From the NCBI GenBank assembly GCA_934725835.1, contig CAKVCR010000054.1, forward strand, positions 1 to 12,525: a stretch of 12,525 nucleotides of DNA, given 5' to 3'. Position 1 is the stretch's first letter; each line of letters starts with the position of its first letter. A program made the position numbers and the translations under genes. Source of the DNA: an uncultured Odoribacter sp. (lineage in GTDB: Bacteria; Bacteroidota; Bacteroidia; Bacteroidales; Marinifilaceae). Positions 1 to 8,210 of the stretch are shown in pieces. The notes beneath the pieces are model-generated. The model saw nothing but the letters and a program-made list of their open reading frames with translations. It had not been told where the DNA came from and made no database searches.

Positions 1-321
1 CGTATGATTCTTTTGCGTGCCCGTTTCCAGAATGTCCATCGAGAATTGATGCCGGGTATGTTTGCCAAAGGCAATCGGGTGTTGGGCGGTAAGAGTGAGT
101 TTATTGCAGTGCCGACAGAAGCCGTTGTGCCGGAGATGAACGGGAAACGCCTGTGGGTGTTGAGGAATGGAAAAGCGGCGAGTGTGCCTGTAGAGACAGA
201 AAATCGGGATGAGAGAAATGTGGAGGTTGTTTCCGGAATTGTTGTCGGCGATACAATACTGACGGGAGGACTTATGCAGCTGAGAGAGGGAATGACGGTG
301 GCGGTGACGTTGAAACGTTAA
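1..321 (+). CDS. RND efflux periplasmic adaptor subunit (MFP/HlyD family), C-terminal fragment
   Basis: This is the C-terminal part of the periplasmic adaptor that joins an RND pump to a TolC channel. The frame is open to the left edge (codon 1-3 is Arg), so the ATG at position 4 is internal and the gene starts outside the window. About 106 residues remain. They carry the end of the beta-barrel domain, with the family signature ELMPGMFAKGN near residues 16-26, followed by the membrane-proximal domain: AVPTEAVVP, then LWVLRNGKA, then VVSGIVVGDTILTGG and the closing LREGMTV. The alpha-hairpin, lipoyl domain and any lipoprotein signal would lie upstream. The pump gene follows after 35 bases on the same strand, the usual adaptor-pump-channel order. 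The assignment rests on these motifs and on the neighbours; the exported substrates cannot be predicted. Confidence 0.9.
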   Translation, partial: RMILLRARFQNVHRELMPGMFAKGNRVLGGKSEFIAVPTEAVVPEMNGKRLWVLRNGKAASVPVETENRDERNVEVVSGIVVGDTILTGGLMQLREGMTVAVTLKR

Positions 322-356
322 GAGTGTCTATGTATCAATAAATATACGACTGACAA

Positions 357-3300
357 ATGAGTTTATCATCAACTTGTATAAAAAGACCGGTGTTTGCAAC
401 GGTAATGAATATTATCCTGATGTTGTTGGGATGTATCGGTCTTGTGTTTTTAGGAGTCCGTGATTATCCTAGTGTGGATTTGCCCATTATTTCAGTGTAT
501 ACCAGTTTTCCGGGGGCAAATGCCGATGTGATGGAAACGCAGGTGACAGAGCCTTTGGAGGCGGCGATTAATGGTATTCCGGGTATTCGTTCGTTGACAA
601 GTCAGAGCCGGGATGGACGCAGCTATATTACGGTGGAGTTTGAGCTGGAAGTGGATTTGGAGACGGCAGCCAATGATGTGCGTGATAAAGTGTCGGGAGC
701 TATGTGGAGGTTACCGGAAGGTATTGATTCCCCGACCGTCAGTAAGGCTGATGCGGATGCTCAGCCGATTTTTGGCGTTTCGTTGCGTAGCAATAAGCGT
801 TCATTGATTGATTTGAGCATGTATGCCGAGCAATATTATAAAGAACGGTTGCAGACGATAGCCGGGGTGAGCAGTGTGACTATTTGGGGCGAAAAACGTT
901 ATTCGGTACGTCTGCGTATGGACCCGTCATTATTGGCTGCTTATGGCGTAACCCCGATGGATGTAAGGGATGCCGTGTCGCGAGAAAATGTGGAGTTGCC
1001 GTCCGGACGTATTGAAGGTGATAATACGGAATTGACAATCCGCACATTGGGACGCTTGATGACAGTGGAGGATTTTAATAATCTGGTGGTTTTGGAGGAT
1101 GGCGATAAAGTGGTCCGTTTCAGGGATTTGGGTGTTGCGGAAGTCGATGCTGAAAATGCTCGTTCCATTATGAAACGAAACGGAGTGCCGATGGTGGCTT
1201 GTGTAATTGTCCCGCAGCCGGGAGCTAATTATATTGACATCGTAGACCGAGCTTATAAGGTGATGGAAGAGATGCAGAAGGATTTACCGGATGATGTGGA
1301 GGCAGGAATCGCTTTTGACAACACAGTGTTTATCCGAAATTCTATCAATGAGGTGAAGGATACGATTATTGAGGCTTTTGTTTTGGTGGTGCTGATTATT
1401 TTCCTTTTCCTTCGAAATTGGCGGACTACGTTGATTCCGGTATTGGCTATCCCAATATCGTTGGTGGGAGCATTCTTTGTAATGTATCTGGCAGATTTCT
1501 CTATTAATATTTTGACGTTGTTGGCAATCGTATTGGCAATCGGTCTGGTGGTAGACGATGCGATTGTCGTGATGGAGAATGTCTATTCGAAGATAGAACA
1601 GGGGATGTCGCCTCTGGAGGCCGGACATAAAGGTTCGAACGAGATATTCTTTGCTGTAATTGCGACAACGGTGGCTTTGGTAGCGGTGTTTGTCCCGATT
1701 GTGTTTTTACAGGGAACCACCGGACGTCTATTCCGAGAGTTTAGTGTCGTGATTGCAGGAGCGGTTGTGATTTCATCTTTTGTTGCCTTGACTTTTACTC
1801 CGATGATTTCTACCAAGTTATTGACCCGCAATGTAACGAATAATTGGTTTTATCGCATAACTGAACCTTGGTTTGAAAAGCTGATTAACGGATATCGTCG
1901 GGCATTGGATGCTTTTATGCGAGTGAGATGGCTGGCACCTATTGTGTTGGTGGGAGCAGGAATCGTAATCTGGCTGTTGTGGACAACTCTTCCTTCTGAG
2001 ATGGCTCCTTTGGAAGACCGCTCGAATATCCGCATTAATTCGACAGCTCCGGAAGGTGCGACTTTTGATTACATGATGCGATATGCCGATGAATTGGGTG
2101 CATTTATAGAAAAGGAAGTACCGGAGCAGGACAAGATTATACAGATGATAGGTGGCGGTAATACGAATCGTGCCAATGTGAATTTGTGGTTGCAGGCTCC
2201 GGAAAATCGAGATAGAACGCAACAGGAAATTGCCGACGAATTGTCTTTGAAAGTCCGTGATTTTACAGGGGCCAGGACAATGGTATCTCAGCAGCAGACG
2301 TTTGGTGGCAGACGTGGCGGATTGCCGGTGGAATATGTGATTCAGGCTAAGAACTTGGATGATTTGAAGCGTGTATTGCCCCGTTTTATGGATGAGGTTA
2401 ACAAGAGTCCGGTGTTTTCTGTGGCAGATGTGAATCTGAAGTTTACCAAACCGGAGTTGACAATTAATATTGATAGGGATAAAGCTGCCGTATTGGGCGT
2501 TACAATGAGGAATGTAGCTCAGACTTTACAGCTTACGATGAGCGAACAGCGTGTGGGATATTTTATTTTGAATGGTAAACAATATCAGATTTTGAGCGAG
2601 ATTGATAAAGCTTACCGTAATAAGCCATCCGATTTGCAGAATATTTATGTGCGAAATAACAAGGGAGAATTGATAGCGTTGGATAATTTGGTGACTACCA
2701 GTGAGAGTTCGATGCCTCCGCAGCTGTATCGTTATGACCGCTTTGTTGCTGCTACGGTTTCGGCCGGATTGTCTAAGCGACAGACGATTTCGCAGGGATT
2801 GGCGGAGATGGACCGTATTGCGGCAGAGGTGTTGGATGATAATTTCAAAACAACGCTTTCCGGTAGTTCAAAGGATTTTGTGGAGAGTTCTTCCAGTCTG
2901 CTGTTTGCTTTCTTGTTGGCGCTGGTATTTATTTATTTGGTATTGGCTGCCCAATTTGAAAGCTTTAGAGATCCGTTGATTATTATGCTGACAGTGCCTT
3001 TGGCTTTAATTGGTGCTATGGTGGCTTTGTGGTGGTACGGACAGACGATGAATATTTTTAGCCAAATCGGTATAATAATGCTGATAGGTTTGGTGTCAAA
3101 GAATGGTATTTTGATTGTGGAATTTGCAAACCAACGCAAGGCGATGGGAGAACCGCTTTTGATGGCAGTGAAGAATTCGGCAGTGGCTCGTTTCCGGCCT
3201 ATATTGATGACAAGTTTGTCTACGGTTTTAGGCATTTTACCGATGGCAATGGCTACTGGCGCCGGAGCTGAAAGCCGTGTTGCCATGGGTGTTGCCGTGG

Positions 3301-3413
3301 TGGGAGGAATGGTTTGTGCAACTTTCCTGTCTCTGTTTGTGATTCCGGCGATTTATTCATATCTGTCAAAAGAATTGAAGATTGTTGTGCGCGAAGATAT
3401 CCACAAAGAGTAG
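357..3413 (+). CDS. RND multidrug efflux permease, AcrB/MexB-like (HAE1 family)
   Basis: This is the inner-membrane proton-driven pump of a tripartite efflux system, 1018 residues and full length for HAE1 permeases (about 1020-1050). TM1 lies near residues 12-34. The first porter domain follows, with the family motif YPSVDLPIISV at about 37-47. TM2-6 span roughly 334-500, TM7 about 525-545, the second porter domain comes next, and TM8-12 run from about 847 to 1000. The proton-relay residues are all present: Asp400 and Asp401 in GLVVDDAIVVMENV (TM4), Lys915 in GLVSKNGILIVEF (TM10) and Arg945 in RFRPILMTS (TM11), matching AcrB Asp407/408, Lys940 and Arg971. The start follows the adaptor stop by 35 bases with no clear Shine-Dalgarno, as is normal in Bacteroidetes. 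Likely substrates are hydrophobic or amphiphilic compounds such as bile salts, dyes or antibiotics; that is a family inference, and specificity is unknown. Confidence 0.96.
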   Translation: MSLSSTCIKRPVFATVMNIILMLLGCIGLVFLGVRDYPSVDLPIISVYTSFPGANADVMETQVTEPLEAAINGIPGIRSLTSQSRDGRSYITVEFELEVDLETAANDVRDKVSGAMWRLPEGIDSPTVSKADADAQPIFGVSLRSNKRSLIDLSMYAEQYYKERLQTIAGVSSVTIWGEKRYSVRLRMDPSLLAAYGVTPMDVRDAVSRENVELPSGRIEGDNTELTIRTLGRLMTVEDFNNLVVLEDGDKVVRFRDLGVAEVDAENARSIMKRNGVPMVACVIVPQPGANYIDIVDRAYKVMEEMQKDLPDDVEAGIAFDNTVFIRNSINEVKDTIIEAFVLVVLIIFLFLRNWRTTLIPVLAIPISLVGAFFVMYLADFSINILTLLAIVLAIGLVVDDAIVVMENVYSKIEQGMSPLEAGHKGSNEIFFAVIATTVALVAVFVPIVFLQGTTGRLFREFSVVIAGAVVISSFVALTFTPMISTKLLTRNVTNNWFYRITEPWFEKLINGYRRALDAFMRVRWLAPIVLVGAGIVIWLLWTTLPSEMAPLEDRSNIRINSTAPEGATFDYMMRYADELGAFIEKEVPEQDKIIQMIGGGNTNRANVNLWLQAPENRDRTQQEIADELSLKVRDFTGARTMVSQQQTFGGRRGGLPVEYVIQAKNLDDLKRVLPRFMDEVNKSPVFSVADVNLKFTKPELTINIDRDKAAVLGVTMRNVAQTLQLTMSEQRVGYFILNGKQYQILSEIDKAYRNKPSDLQNIYVRNNKGELIALDNLVTTSESSMPPQLYRYDRFVAATVSAGLSKRQTISQGLAEMDRIAAEVLDDNFKTTLSGSSKDFVESSSSLLFAFLLALVFIYLVLAAQFESFRDPLIIMLTVPLALIGAMVALWWYGQTMNIFSQIGIIMLIGLVSKNGILIVEFANQRKAMGEPLLMAVKNSAVARFRPILMTSLSTVLGILPMAMATGAGAESRVAMGVAVVGGMVCATFLSLFVIPAIYSYLSKELKIVVREDIHKE

Positions 3414-3426
3414 GCAGCAATGGTAA

Positions 3427-4779
3427 ATGAATCAACTTTATTTAGTTATGGAAAGGAAGAATTTTATATATGCAGGTTTAGGGATGTTGGTTTGTCTGTT
3501 GTTGGGATTAGTGAATGTTTGTGATGCTCAGAAGCATGCCGGAGAGACGCTTATGACGTTGGATAGTTGTATACAACAGGCATTGAGAGCCAATTATTCG
3601 ATACAGATTATCCGAAACAAGGAAATGCAAGCCAAGAATAATGTAACGGCAGGTCCGTTTTTGCCGAAGGTGGCATTACAGGCGGCGCAGGACCAGTCGA
3701 TTTCAAATAGCAGAACGGAATCTAATGGTGTAACCAATAAACAGGATTGGCTTCGCTCCAACAGCCTGTCCGCAGGAGTTGCTTTAAATTGGACATTATT
3801 CGATGGCTTGGAGATGTTTGTGACACATGATCGATATGAGGAGTTGATGGCGATAGGGGAATTGAATACGAAGGCTGCGATAGAAAATTTGATTGTTGAG
3901 GTCGCCTCATGTTATTATGAGGTGGTTCGACGGCAAAACAAGGTGGATGCGGCGAGACATTCTCTGGATTTGTCAATGTTGCGTTATAAGGAAGCTTATG
4001 ATAAATATGTATTGGGCTCATTGTCCGGTCTGGAAGCCTTGCAGGCAAAATTGGACTTGAATGCCGACAGTTCTACCTATATGCAGGAGCGTCGGGCGTT
4101 GAAAAGTGCTTATATCACACTCAATACGGTGATGAATGCTGATTTGCACAGATATCAATATGTGAAAGATTCAATAGTGTTAAGAATGCCGTTGGAATTT
4201 AAAGAGTTGGAGCAAAATGTCTTGGAATATAATACGACTTTGCAGATTGGCAGAAAGGATTGTAAGGTCTCTAAATTGGATGTGAAACTTGCTCGTGCGG
4301 CATTGTTCCCTAAATTGAATTTCCAGGGAGGTTATAATTTCAGCCAGACAAAGTCACCAGCCAAGGTGGTAACCTTGAATCGTTCGAATGGACCTTATTG
4401 GGGTTTCTCTCTTAGTATGAATGTATTTAATCGCTTGGAGAATCGAAGAAAAATTCAAAATGCCAGATTGGATATGGAGAATTCTGAGTTAACATACCAG
4501 GAGGCAGAATTGCAGGTAAGGTCGGATTTAGCGCAATTGTTTAATACTTATACTAACAATTTGCTGTTGGTGAATTTTGAGAAAGACAATGCTCGTATTG
4601 CTTTTGAAAATTTGGATGCTGCGATGGAAAAGTATAAATTAGGTTCTTTGGCCGGAATAGAATTTCGTGAGTTTCAACGCAGTTATATAGATGCTGTGGA
4701 CAGGGAAGTTTCAGCATTATACGATACAAAGATTTCTGAGTTGTCGCTTTTGCTGATTAGCGGTCAGATTATGAGGTAA
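3427..4779 (+). CDS. TolC-family outer-membrane efflux channel
   Basis: This is the outer-membrane channel of the tripartite pump, 450 residues, the normal size for TolC-family proteins. A Sec signal peptide is visible, with a hydrophobic stretch at about residues 14-30 and a likely cut after CDA at 34. Two outer-membrane-efflux repeats follow. The internal duplication can be seen directly: KYVLGSLSGLEALQAKL at 193-209 and KYKLGSLAGIEFREFQ at 402-417 are the equivalent segments of the two halves. The gene begins 13 bases after the pump stop, so it is almost certainly cotranscribed. An in-frame ATG at 3448 (residue 8) would give a more conventional signal peptide starting MERKNFIYAG, and may be the true start; the upstream ATG is kept because it gives the usual tight operon spacing. 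There is no obvious terminator after the stop. Confidence 0.94.
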   Translation: MNQLYLVMERKNFIYAGLGMLVCLLLGLVNVCDAQKHAGETLMTLDSCIQQALRANYSIQIIRNKEMQAKNNVTAGPFLPKVALQAAQDQSISNSRTESNGVTNKQDWLRSNSLSAGVALNWTLFDGLEMFVTHDRYEELMAIGELNTKAAIENLIVEVASCYYEVVRRQNKVDAARHSLDLSMLRYKEAYDKYVLGSLSGLEALQAKLDLNADSSTYMQERRALKSAYITLNTVMNADLHRYQYVKDSIVLRMPLEFKELEQNVLEYNTTLQIGRKDCKVSKLDVKLARAALFPKLNFQGGYNFSQTKSPAKVVTLNRSNGPYWGFSLSMNVFNRLENRRKIQNARLDMENSELTYQEAELQVRSDLAQLFNTYTNNLLLVNFEKDNARIAFENLDAAMEKYKLGSLAGIEFREFQRSYIDAVDREVSALYDTKISELSLLLISGQIMR

Positions 4780-4795
4780 GTTTCTAAATTATTCT

Positions 4796-4803
4796 TACCT
4801 TTG
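4796..4803 (+). promoter_or_regulatory. Putative Bacteroidetes -7 promoter box (TACCTTTG) for the polyamine genes
   Basis: TACCTTTG matches the Bacteroides primary-sigma -7 consensus TAnnTTTG exactly. It lies in the 57-base gap between the efflux operon and the polyamine pair. Transcription would begin a few bases downstream, leaving a leader of about 25-30 bases. No good TTTG -33 element is seen 19-21 bases upstream, so strength is uncertain. Confidence 0.45.
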
Positions 4804-4836
4804 TTGGCAGAGTAATAACTTTAAAAACGAAATGTA

Positions 4837-6027
4837 ATGTGTCGAGTTTTAATTATCGGTGCCGGTGGAGTAGGTACCGTTGTTGCGCATAAAGTTGCGA
4901 AAAATAAGGTATTTACCGATATTATGATGGCTAGCCGCACGAAGGCGAAATGCGATGAGATTGCAGCTGCGGTTGGTGGAAACCGGATTCAGACGGCTCG
5001 AGTGGATGCAGATAGTGTTCAGGAGTTGTGTGAATTGATGCGCTCTTTTAAACCGGATATCGTGATTAATGTGGCGTTGCCTTATCAGGATTTAACTATC
5101 ATGGATGCATGTTTGGAATGTGGCGTGAATTATCTGGATACGGCGAACTATGAGCCGAAAGATGAGGCACATTTTGAATATAGCTGGCAGTGGGCTTACC
5201 AAGACCGTTTCAAAGAAAAAGGTTTGACTGCTATCTTGGGTTGTGGATTTGACCCGGGTGTATCTGCTATTTTCACCGCTTATGCCGCTAAGCATTATTT
5301 TGATGAAATACATTATTTGGATATTGTTGATTGTAATGCCGGTAATCATGGAATGGCATTTGCAACTAACTTTAATCCTGAAATTAATATCCGTGAAATT
5401 ACACAGAATGGACGTTATTGGGAAAATGGTCAGTGGGTGAAAACCGGTCCGTTGGAAATACATAAAAGTTTGACCTATCCTAATATCGGGGAACGAGATT
5501 CATATTTGTTGTACCATGAAGAGTTGGAGTCTTTGGTTAAGAATTATCCGACTATCAAGCGTGCACGTTTCTGGATGACATTCGGCCAGGAGTATCTGAC
5601 TCACTTGCGGGTTATTCAGAATATCGGTATGGCTCGTATTGACGAGGTGGAATACAATGGAACTAAGATTGTGCCTTTGCAGTTCTTGAAGGCTGTATTG
5701 CCCGACCCGAAATCATTGGGCGAAAATTATCATGGAGAAACGTCTATCGGTTGCCGTATTCGCGGTATAAAAGATGGTAAGGAACGTACTTATTATATTT
5801 ATAATAATTGCGACCATGAAGCTGCTTACAAAGAGACAGGTACACAGGCTGTCAGCTATACTACCGGAGTCCCTGCCGCATTGGGTGCTGCTATGTTCGC
5901 ACGCGGTTTGTGGAAAGGTGCAGGCGTATATAATGTAGAACAGTTTGATCCGGATCCGTTCTTGGCAGAATTGGGAGAACAGGGATTGCCTTGGGTTGAG
6001 AAATTTGATATCGACCTGGAGGTATGA
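4837..6027 (+). CDS. Carboxy(nor)spermidine dehydrogenase (saccharopine dehydrogenase family)
   Basis: This enzyme reductively condenses aspartate semialdehyde with a diamine (putrescine, or diaminopropane in vibrios) using NADPH, giving carboxyspermidine or carboxynorspermidine. It acts in the cytoplasm and has 396 residues, a typical length. The N terminus is a Rossmann fold with the nucleotide loop GAGGVG at residues 8-13 and SRT at 33-35. The family segment GCGFDPGVSAIF lies at 135-146, followed by the saccharopine-dehydrogenase C-terminal domain. The pairing with nspC, whose ATG overlaps this stop, distinguishes it from lysine-pathway saccharopine dehydrogenases. In Bacteroides the equivalent pair is known to make spermidine from putrescine, so that product is the more likely one here, but the diamine cannot be read from the sequence. 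The start at 4837 is favoured because the nearby ATG at 4832 is followed at once by a stop. Confidence 0.92.
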   Translation: MCRVLIIGAGGVGTVVAHKVAKNKVFTDIMMASRTKAKCDEIAAAVGGNRIQTARVDADSVQELCELMRSFKPDIVINVALPYQDLTIMDACLECGVNYLDTANYEPKDEAHFEYSWQWAYQDRFKEKGLTAILGCGFDPGVSAIFTAYAAKHYFDEIHYLDIVDCNAGNHGMAFATNFNPEINIREITQNGRYWENGQWVKTGPLEIHKSLTYPNIGERDSYLLYHEELESLVKNYPTIKRARFWMTFGQEYLTHLRVIQNIGMARIDEVEYNGTKIVPLQFLKAVLPDPKSLGENYHGETSIGCRIRGIKDGKERTYYIYNNCDHEAAYKETGTQAVSYTTGVPAALGAAMFARGLWKGAGVYNVEQFDPDPFLAELGEQGLPWVEKFDIDLEV

Positions 6028-7157
6028 TAGATAAAGATATTGTTCTGAAGAGTTGGGATTTGTCCACTGTGCCTTCTCCTTGTTATGTCTTGCACGAAAC
6101 ATTGCTGGAGGAAAATATGAGGGTGATTGATAAAGTGAGAAGGGCTACGGGTGTTGAGGTGATTGTTGCGTTGAAAGCAAATGCTATGTGGAGTATTTTC
6201 CCGGAACTCAGAAAGCATTCTGATGGAGCCACTGCTAGTTCGCTGGCAGAGGCTCATCTCGTTTTTGAAGAATATGGTAAGTCGGCACATACGTATGCTC
6301 CTGTTTATTCTGAAAATGAGATTGATGAAATACTGAGTTATAGTAGTCATATTACATTCAATTCTCTGGGACAGTATAAACGTTTTGGAGAGCGAGCTCA
6401 TCAAGCAGGGGTCTCTTGTGGCTTGCGTGTTAATCCGGAATTTTCTACGGTTGAAACAGATTTGTACAATCCGGCAAGTCCTATTTCAGAGTGGCCTGAT
6501 GGAGTTGATGGATTGCATTTTCATTCTTTGTGTGAATCGCGTCCTGCCGATTTGCGTGGGACATTGACTGCCGTTGAAAAACGTTTTGGACATTTTTTCC
6601 ATAAGTTGAAATGGCTGAATATGGGTGGAGGGCACTTGATGACTCACAAAGATTATGATGAAGACGAGTTGATTGCAATATTGTGTGACTTTAAGGCTCG
6701 TTATCCGCATTTGCGAGTTATATTGGAGCCTGGAAGTGCTTTTACATGGGATACTGGATGTTTGGTATCAACCGTGGAGGATAAGGTGTTCAATGGCGGT
6801 GTAAATACTTTGATGCTAAATGTATCGTTTGCTTGTCATATGCCGGATTGCTTGGAGATGCCGTATAAGCCTACAATTCTCGGAGCTCACGATCCAGAAG
6901 ATGGTGAAAAGGTATGGAAAATGGGAGGGAATAGCTGTTTGGCCGGTGATTTTTATGGAGATTGGGCATTTGATGAAGACCGTGAACCTCAAGTAGGTGA
7001 TAAAATAGTATTTCGGGATATGATTCATTATACCATGGTGAAAACAACAATGTTTAATGGAGTTACACATCCTTCCATTGGTATATGGAATCCTGAAAAA
7101 GGCTTTCGTTTAGTAAAAAAATTCGGCTATAAAGATTATAAGGAACGGATGTCTTAA
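6024..7157 (+). CDS. nspC: Carboxy(nor)spermidine decarboxylase, PLP-dependent
   Basis: This is the second and last step of the alternative polyamine route: it decarboxylates carboxyspermidine or carboxynorspermidine to the triamine. It has 377 residues, normal for the family, and is a fold-type III (alanine-racemase-like) PLP enzyme. The PLP lysine is Lys51 in ALKANAMWS. Other signatures are HFHSLCE at 165-171, the phosphate-binding GGG at 201-203, EPGSAF at 235-240, Cys305 in GNSCLAGD, which would be the cross-subunit active-site cysteine of the fold, and Tyr336 in HYTMVKTTMFN. The start ATG overlaps the TGA of the dehydrogenase in ATGA (6024-6027), with a GGAGG only one base before the ATG, too close for a classical ribosome site. 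This points to translational coupling. Its TAA overlaps the stop of the convergent pseudouridine synthase gene. Confidence 0.95.
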   Translation: MIDKDIVLKSWDLSTVPSPCYVLHETLLEENMRVIDKVRRATGVEVIVALKANAMWSIFPELRKHSDGATASSLAEAHLVFEEYGKSAHTYAPVYSENEIDEILSYSSHITFNSLGQYKRFGERAHQAGVSCGLRVNPEFSTVETDLYNPASPISEWPDGVDGLHFHSLCESRPADLRGTLTAVEKRFGHFFHKLKWLNMGGGHLMTHKDYDEDELIAILCDFKARYPHLRVILEPGSAFTWDTGCLVSTVEDKVFNGGVNTLMLNVSFACHMPDCLEMPYKPTILGAHDPEDGEKVWKMGGNSCLAGDFYGDWAFDEDREPQVGDKIVFRDMIHYTMVKTTMFNGVTHPSIGIWNPEKGFRLVKKFGYKDYKERMS

Positions 7158-7167
7158 AGGCATCCGT
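7145..7167. terminator. Hairpin between convergent genes, putative bidirectional terminator
   Basis: ACGGATG (7145-7151) pairs perfectly with CATCCGT (7161-7167). A G-U pair and a C-G pair inside extend the stem to nine pairs around a five-base loop, TTAAA. The loop holds the TTAA used as stop codon by both converging genes. Symmetry allows it to act on both strands. The trailing T-runs are weak (CTATTTTG on the + side, TTCCTTATAATC on the - side), so intrinsic termination is likely but not certain. Confidence 0.45.
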
Positions 7168-8209
7168 CTCTATTTTGTACGTATATGCGCCACTTTTCTA
7201 TGAGCTGTTGCATATCTTGTGGTATTTCAGAATCGAAGGACATTCGTTTGCCGGTAGTCGGATGCTCAAAACCGAGAGTCTTAGCGTGTAATGCTTGTCG
7301 TGGACATGTTTCAAAGCAATTGTTTACAAATTGCTTATATTTTGCAAATGTCGTTCCTTTAAGTATTTCGTTGCCTCCATATTCTTTGTCATTAAATAGA
7401 GGGTGTTTGATGTATTTGAAATGTGCGCGTATTTGGTGTGTACGTCCAGTTTCGAGTATGCATTCCACTACGTTTACATAGCCTAGGCGTTCCAATACAC
7501 GATAGTGTGTAACTGCATGTTTACCATGGCTACCATCCGGAAAACATGCCATCACTTTGCGGTTTGTCAGATTACGCCCGATGTGTCCGATAATTGTACC
7601 TGTTTCTGTATCCAGATTACCCCAACATACTGCAATATATTTGCGATCTGAGGTTTTGTGAAAAAACTGTGACGCCAAATGATTTTTGGCCTTTTCTGTT
7701 TTGGCTATGACTAAAAGTCCGGATGTATCCTTATCTATGCGATGAACCAATCCCGGTCGGGGATCGTTTTCCTTGAAAAGGGGGTTGTCTTTTAGATGCC
7801 AGGCTAAGGCATTTACCAATGTGCCTTTATAGTGCCCATAGGAGGGGTGAACGACCATTCCTGCAGGTTTGTTTACCACCATGAGATCATCATCTTCATA
7901 TACGATATTCAGAGGAATGTTCTCAGGTATTATTTCAATTTCTCTGCGAGGGTAAGACATAACAACAGTCACTATGTCTTTAGGCTTGACTTTGTAGCTC
8001 GATTTTACGGGTTTGTCGTTGACACGAATGTTCCCAGCATCCGCAGCTTCCTGTATCTTAGTACGAGTAGCATTAGGTAGTCGTGTCATGAGAAATTTGT
8101 CAACACGTAATAAATTTTGACCGCTGTCAGCTTCTATGCGATGATGTTCATATAATTCAGATGTTGGTACATCTTCTTCATCCAGTAGTTCTTCAATCTC
8201 CTCTATCAT
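7154..8209 (-). CDS. rluD: RluD-like 23S rRNA pseudouridine synthase (RluA family, S4 domain)
   Basis: This enzyme isomerises uridine to pseudouridine in RNA. By family the expected target is helix 69 of 23S rRNA, although the exact sites in Bacteroidetes are not shown by the sequence. It has 351 residues. An acidic N-terminal extension (about 1-25) is followed by an S4 RNA-binding domain at about 34-85, then the catalytic domain. The signature HRIDKDTSGLLVIAKT begins at residue 156, with catalytic Asp159. VVNKPAGMVVHPS lies at 111-123, and ETGRTHQIRAHF and RQALHAKTLGF come later. The ATG begins one base after the stop of the PASTA gene, so the two are cotranscribed and probably translationally coupled. 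The gene ends head-on into nspC with a four-base overlap. RluD is the closest subfamily by S4 domain and motif; RluC remains a weaker alternative. Confidence 0.92.
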   Translation of the reverse strand: MIEEIEELLDEEDVPTSELYEHHRIEADSGQNLLRVDKFLMTRLPNATRTKIQEAADAGNIRVNDKPVKSSYKVKPKDIVTVVMSYPRREIEIIPENIPLNIVYEDDDLMVVNKPAGMVVHPSYGHYKGTLVNALAWHLKDNPLFKENDPRPGLVHRIDKDTSGLLVIAKTEKAKNHLASQFFHKTSDRKYIAVCWGNLDTETGTIIGHIGRNLTNRKVMACFPDGSHGKHAVTHYRVLERLGYVNVVECILETGRTHQIRAHFKYIKHPLFNDKEYGGNEILKGTTFAKYKQFVNNCFETCPRQALHAKTLGFEHPTTGKRMSFDSEIPQDMQQLIEKWRIYVQNRDGCL

Positions 8210-8210
8210 G

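Noticed and set aside
1818..2222. A 134-codon antisense frame inside the RND pump gene
   Set aside because: It is opposite a conserved coding region, is His/Arg/Cys-rich and shows no domain or start context; it is a by-product of the pump's codon use.
2281..2340. Gly/Arg-rich segment FGGRRGGLP in the RND pump as an odd insertion
   Set aside because: A comparable Gly-rich loop before the second porter subdomain is common in HAE1 pumps of this type.
3420..3524. An ATG at 3420 starting a short out-of-frame reading frame over the TolC start
   Set aside because: It gives about 34 codons with no recognisable features and overlaps the signal-peptide region of a solid gene.
4837..6027. Lysine-pathway saccharopine dehydrogenase
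   Set aside because: The family name is shared, but the fused translation with nspC and the GCGFDPG segment fit the carboxy(nor)spermidine branch.
5856..6404. A 182-codon antisense open frame across the dehydrogenase/nspC junction
   Set aside because: It is the longest antisense frame, but it lies wholly opposite two well-supported genes, has no recognisable domain and is rich in unusual Ser/Asn/His/Cys content, as expected of a shadow frame.
7314..7336. Inverted repeat AAGCAAT...ATTGCTT inside the RluD-like gene
   Set aside because: The seven-base arms flank a short spacer, but it is mid-gene, encodes part of a normal enzyme segment (YKQFVNNCF) and has no T-run or regulatory context. Chance is the simplest explanation.
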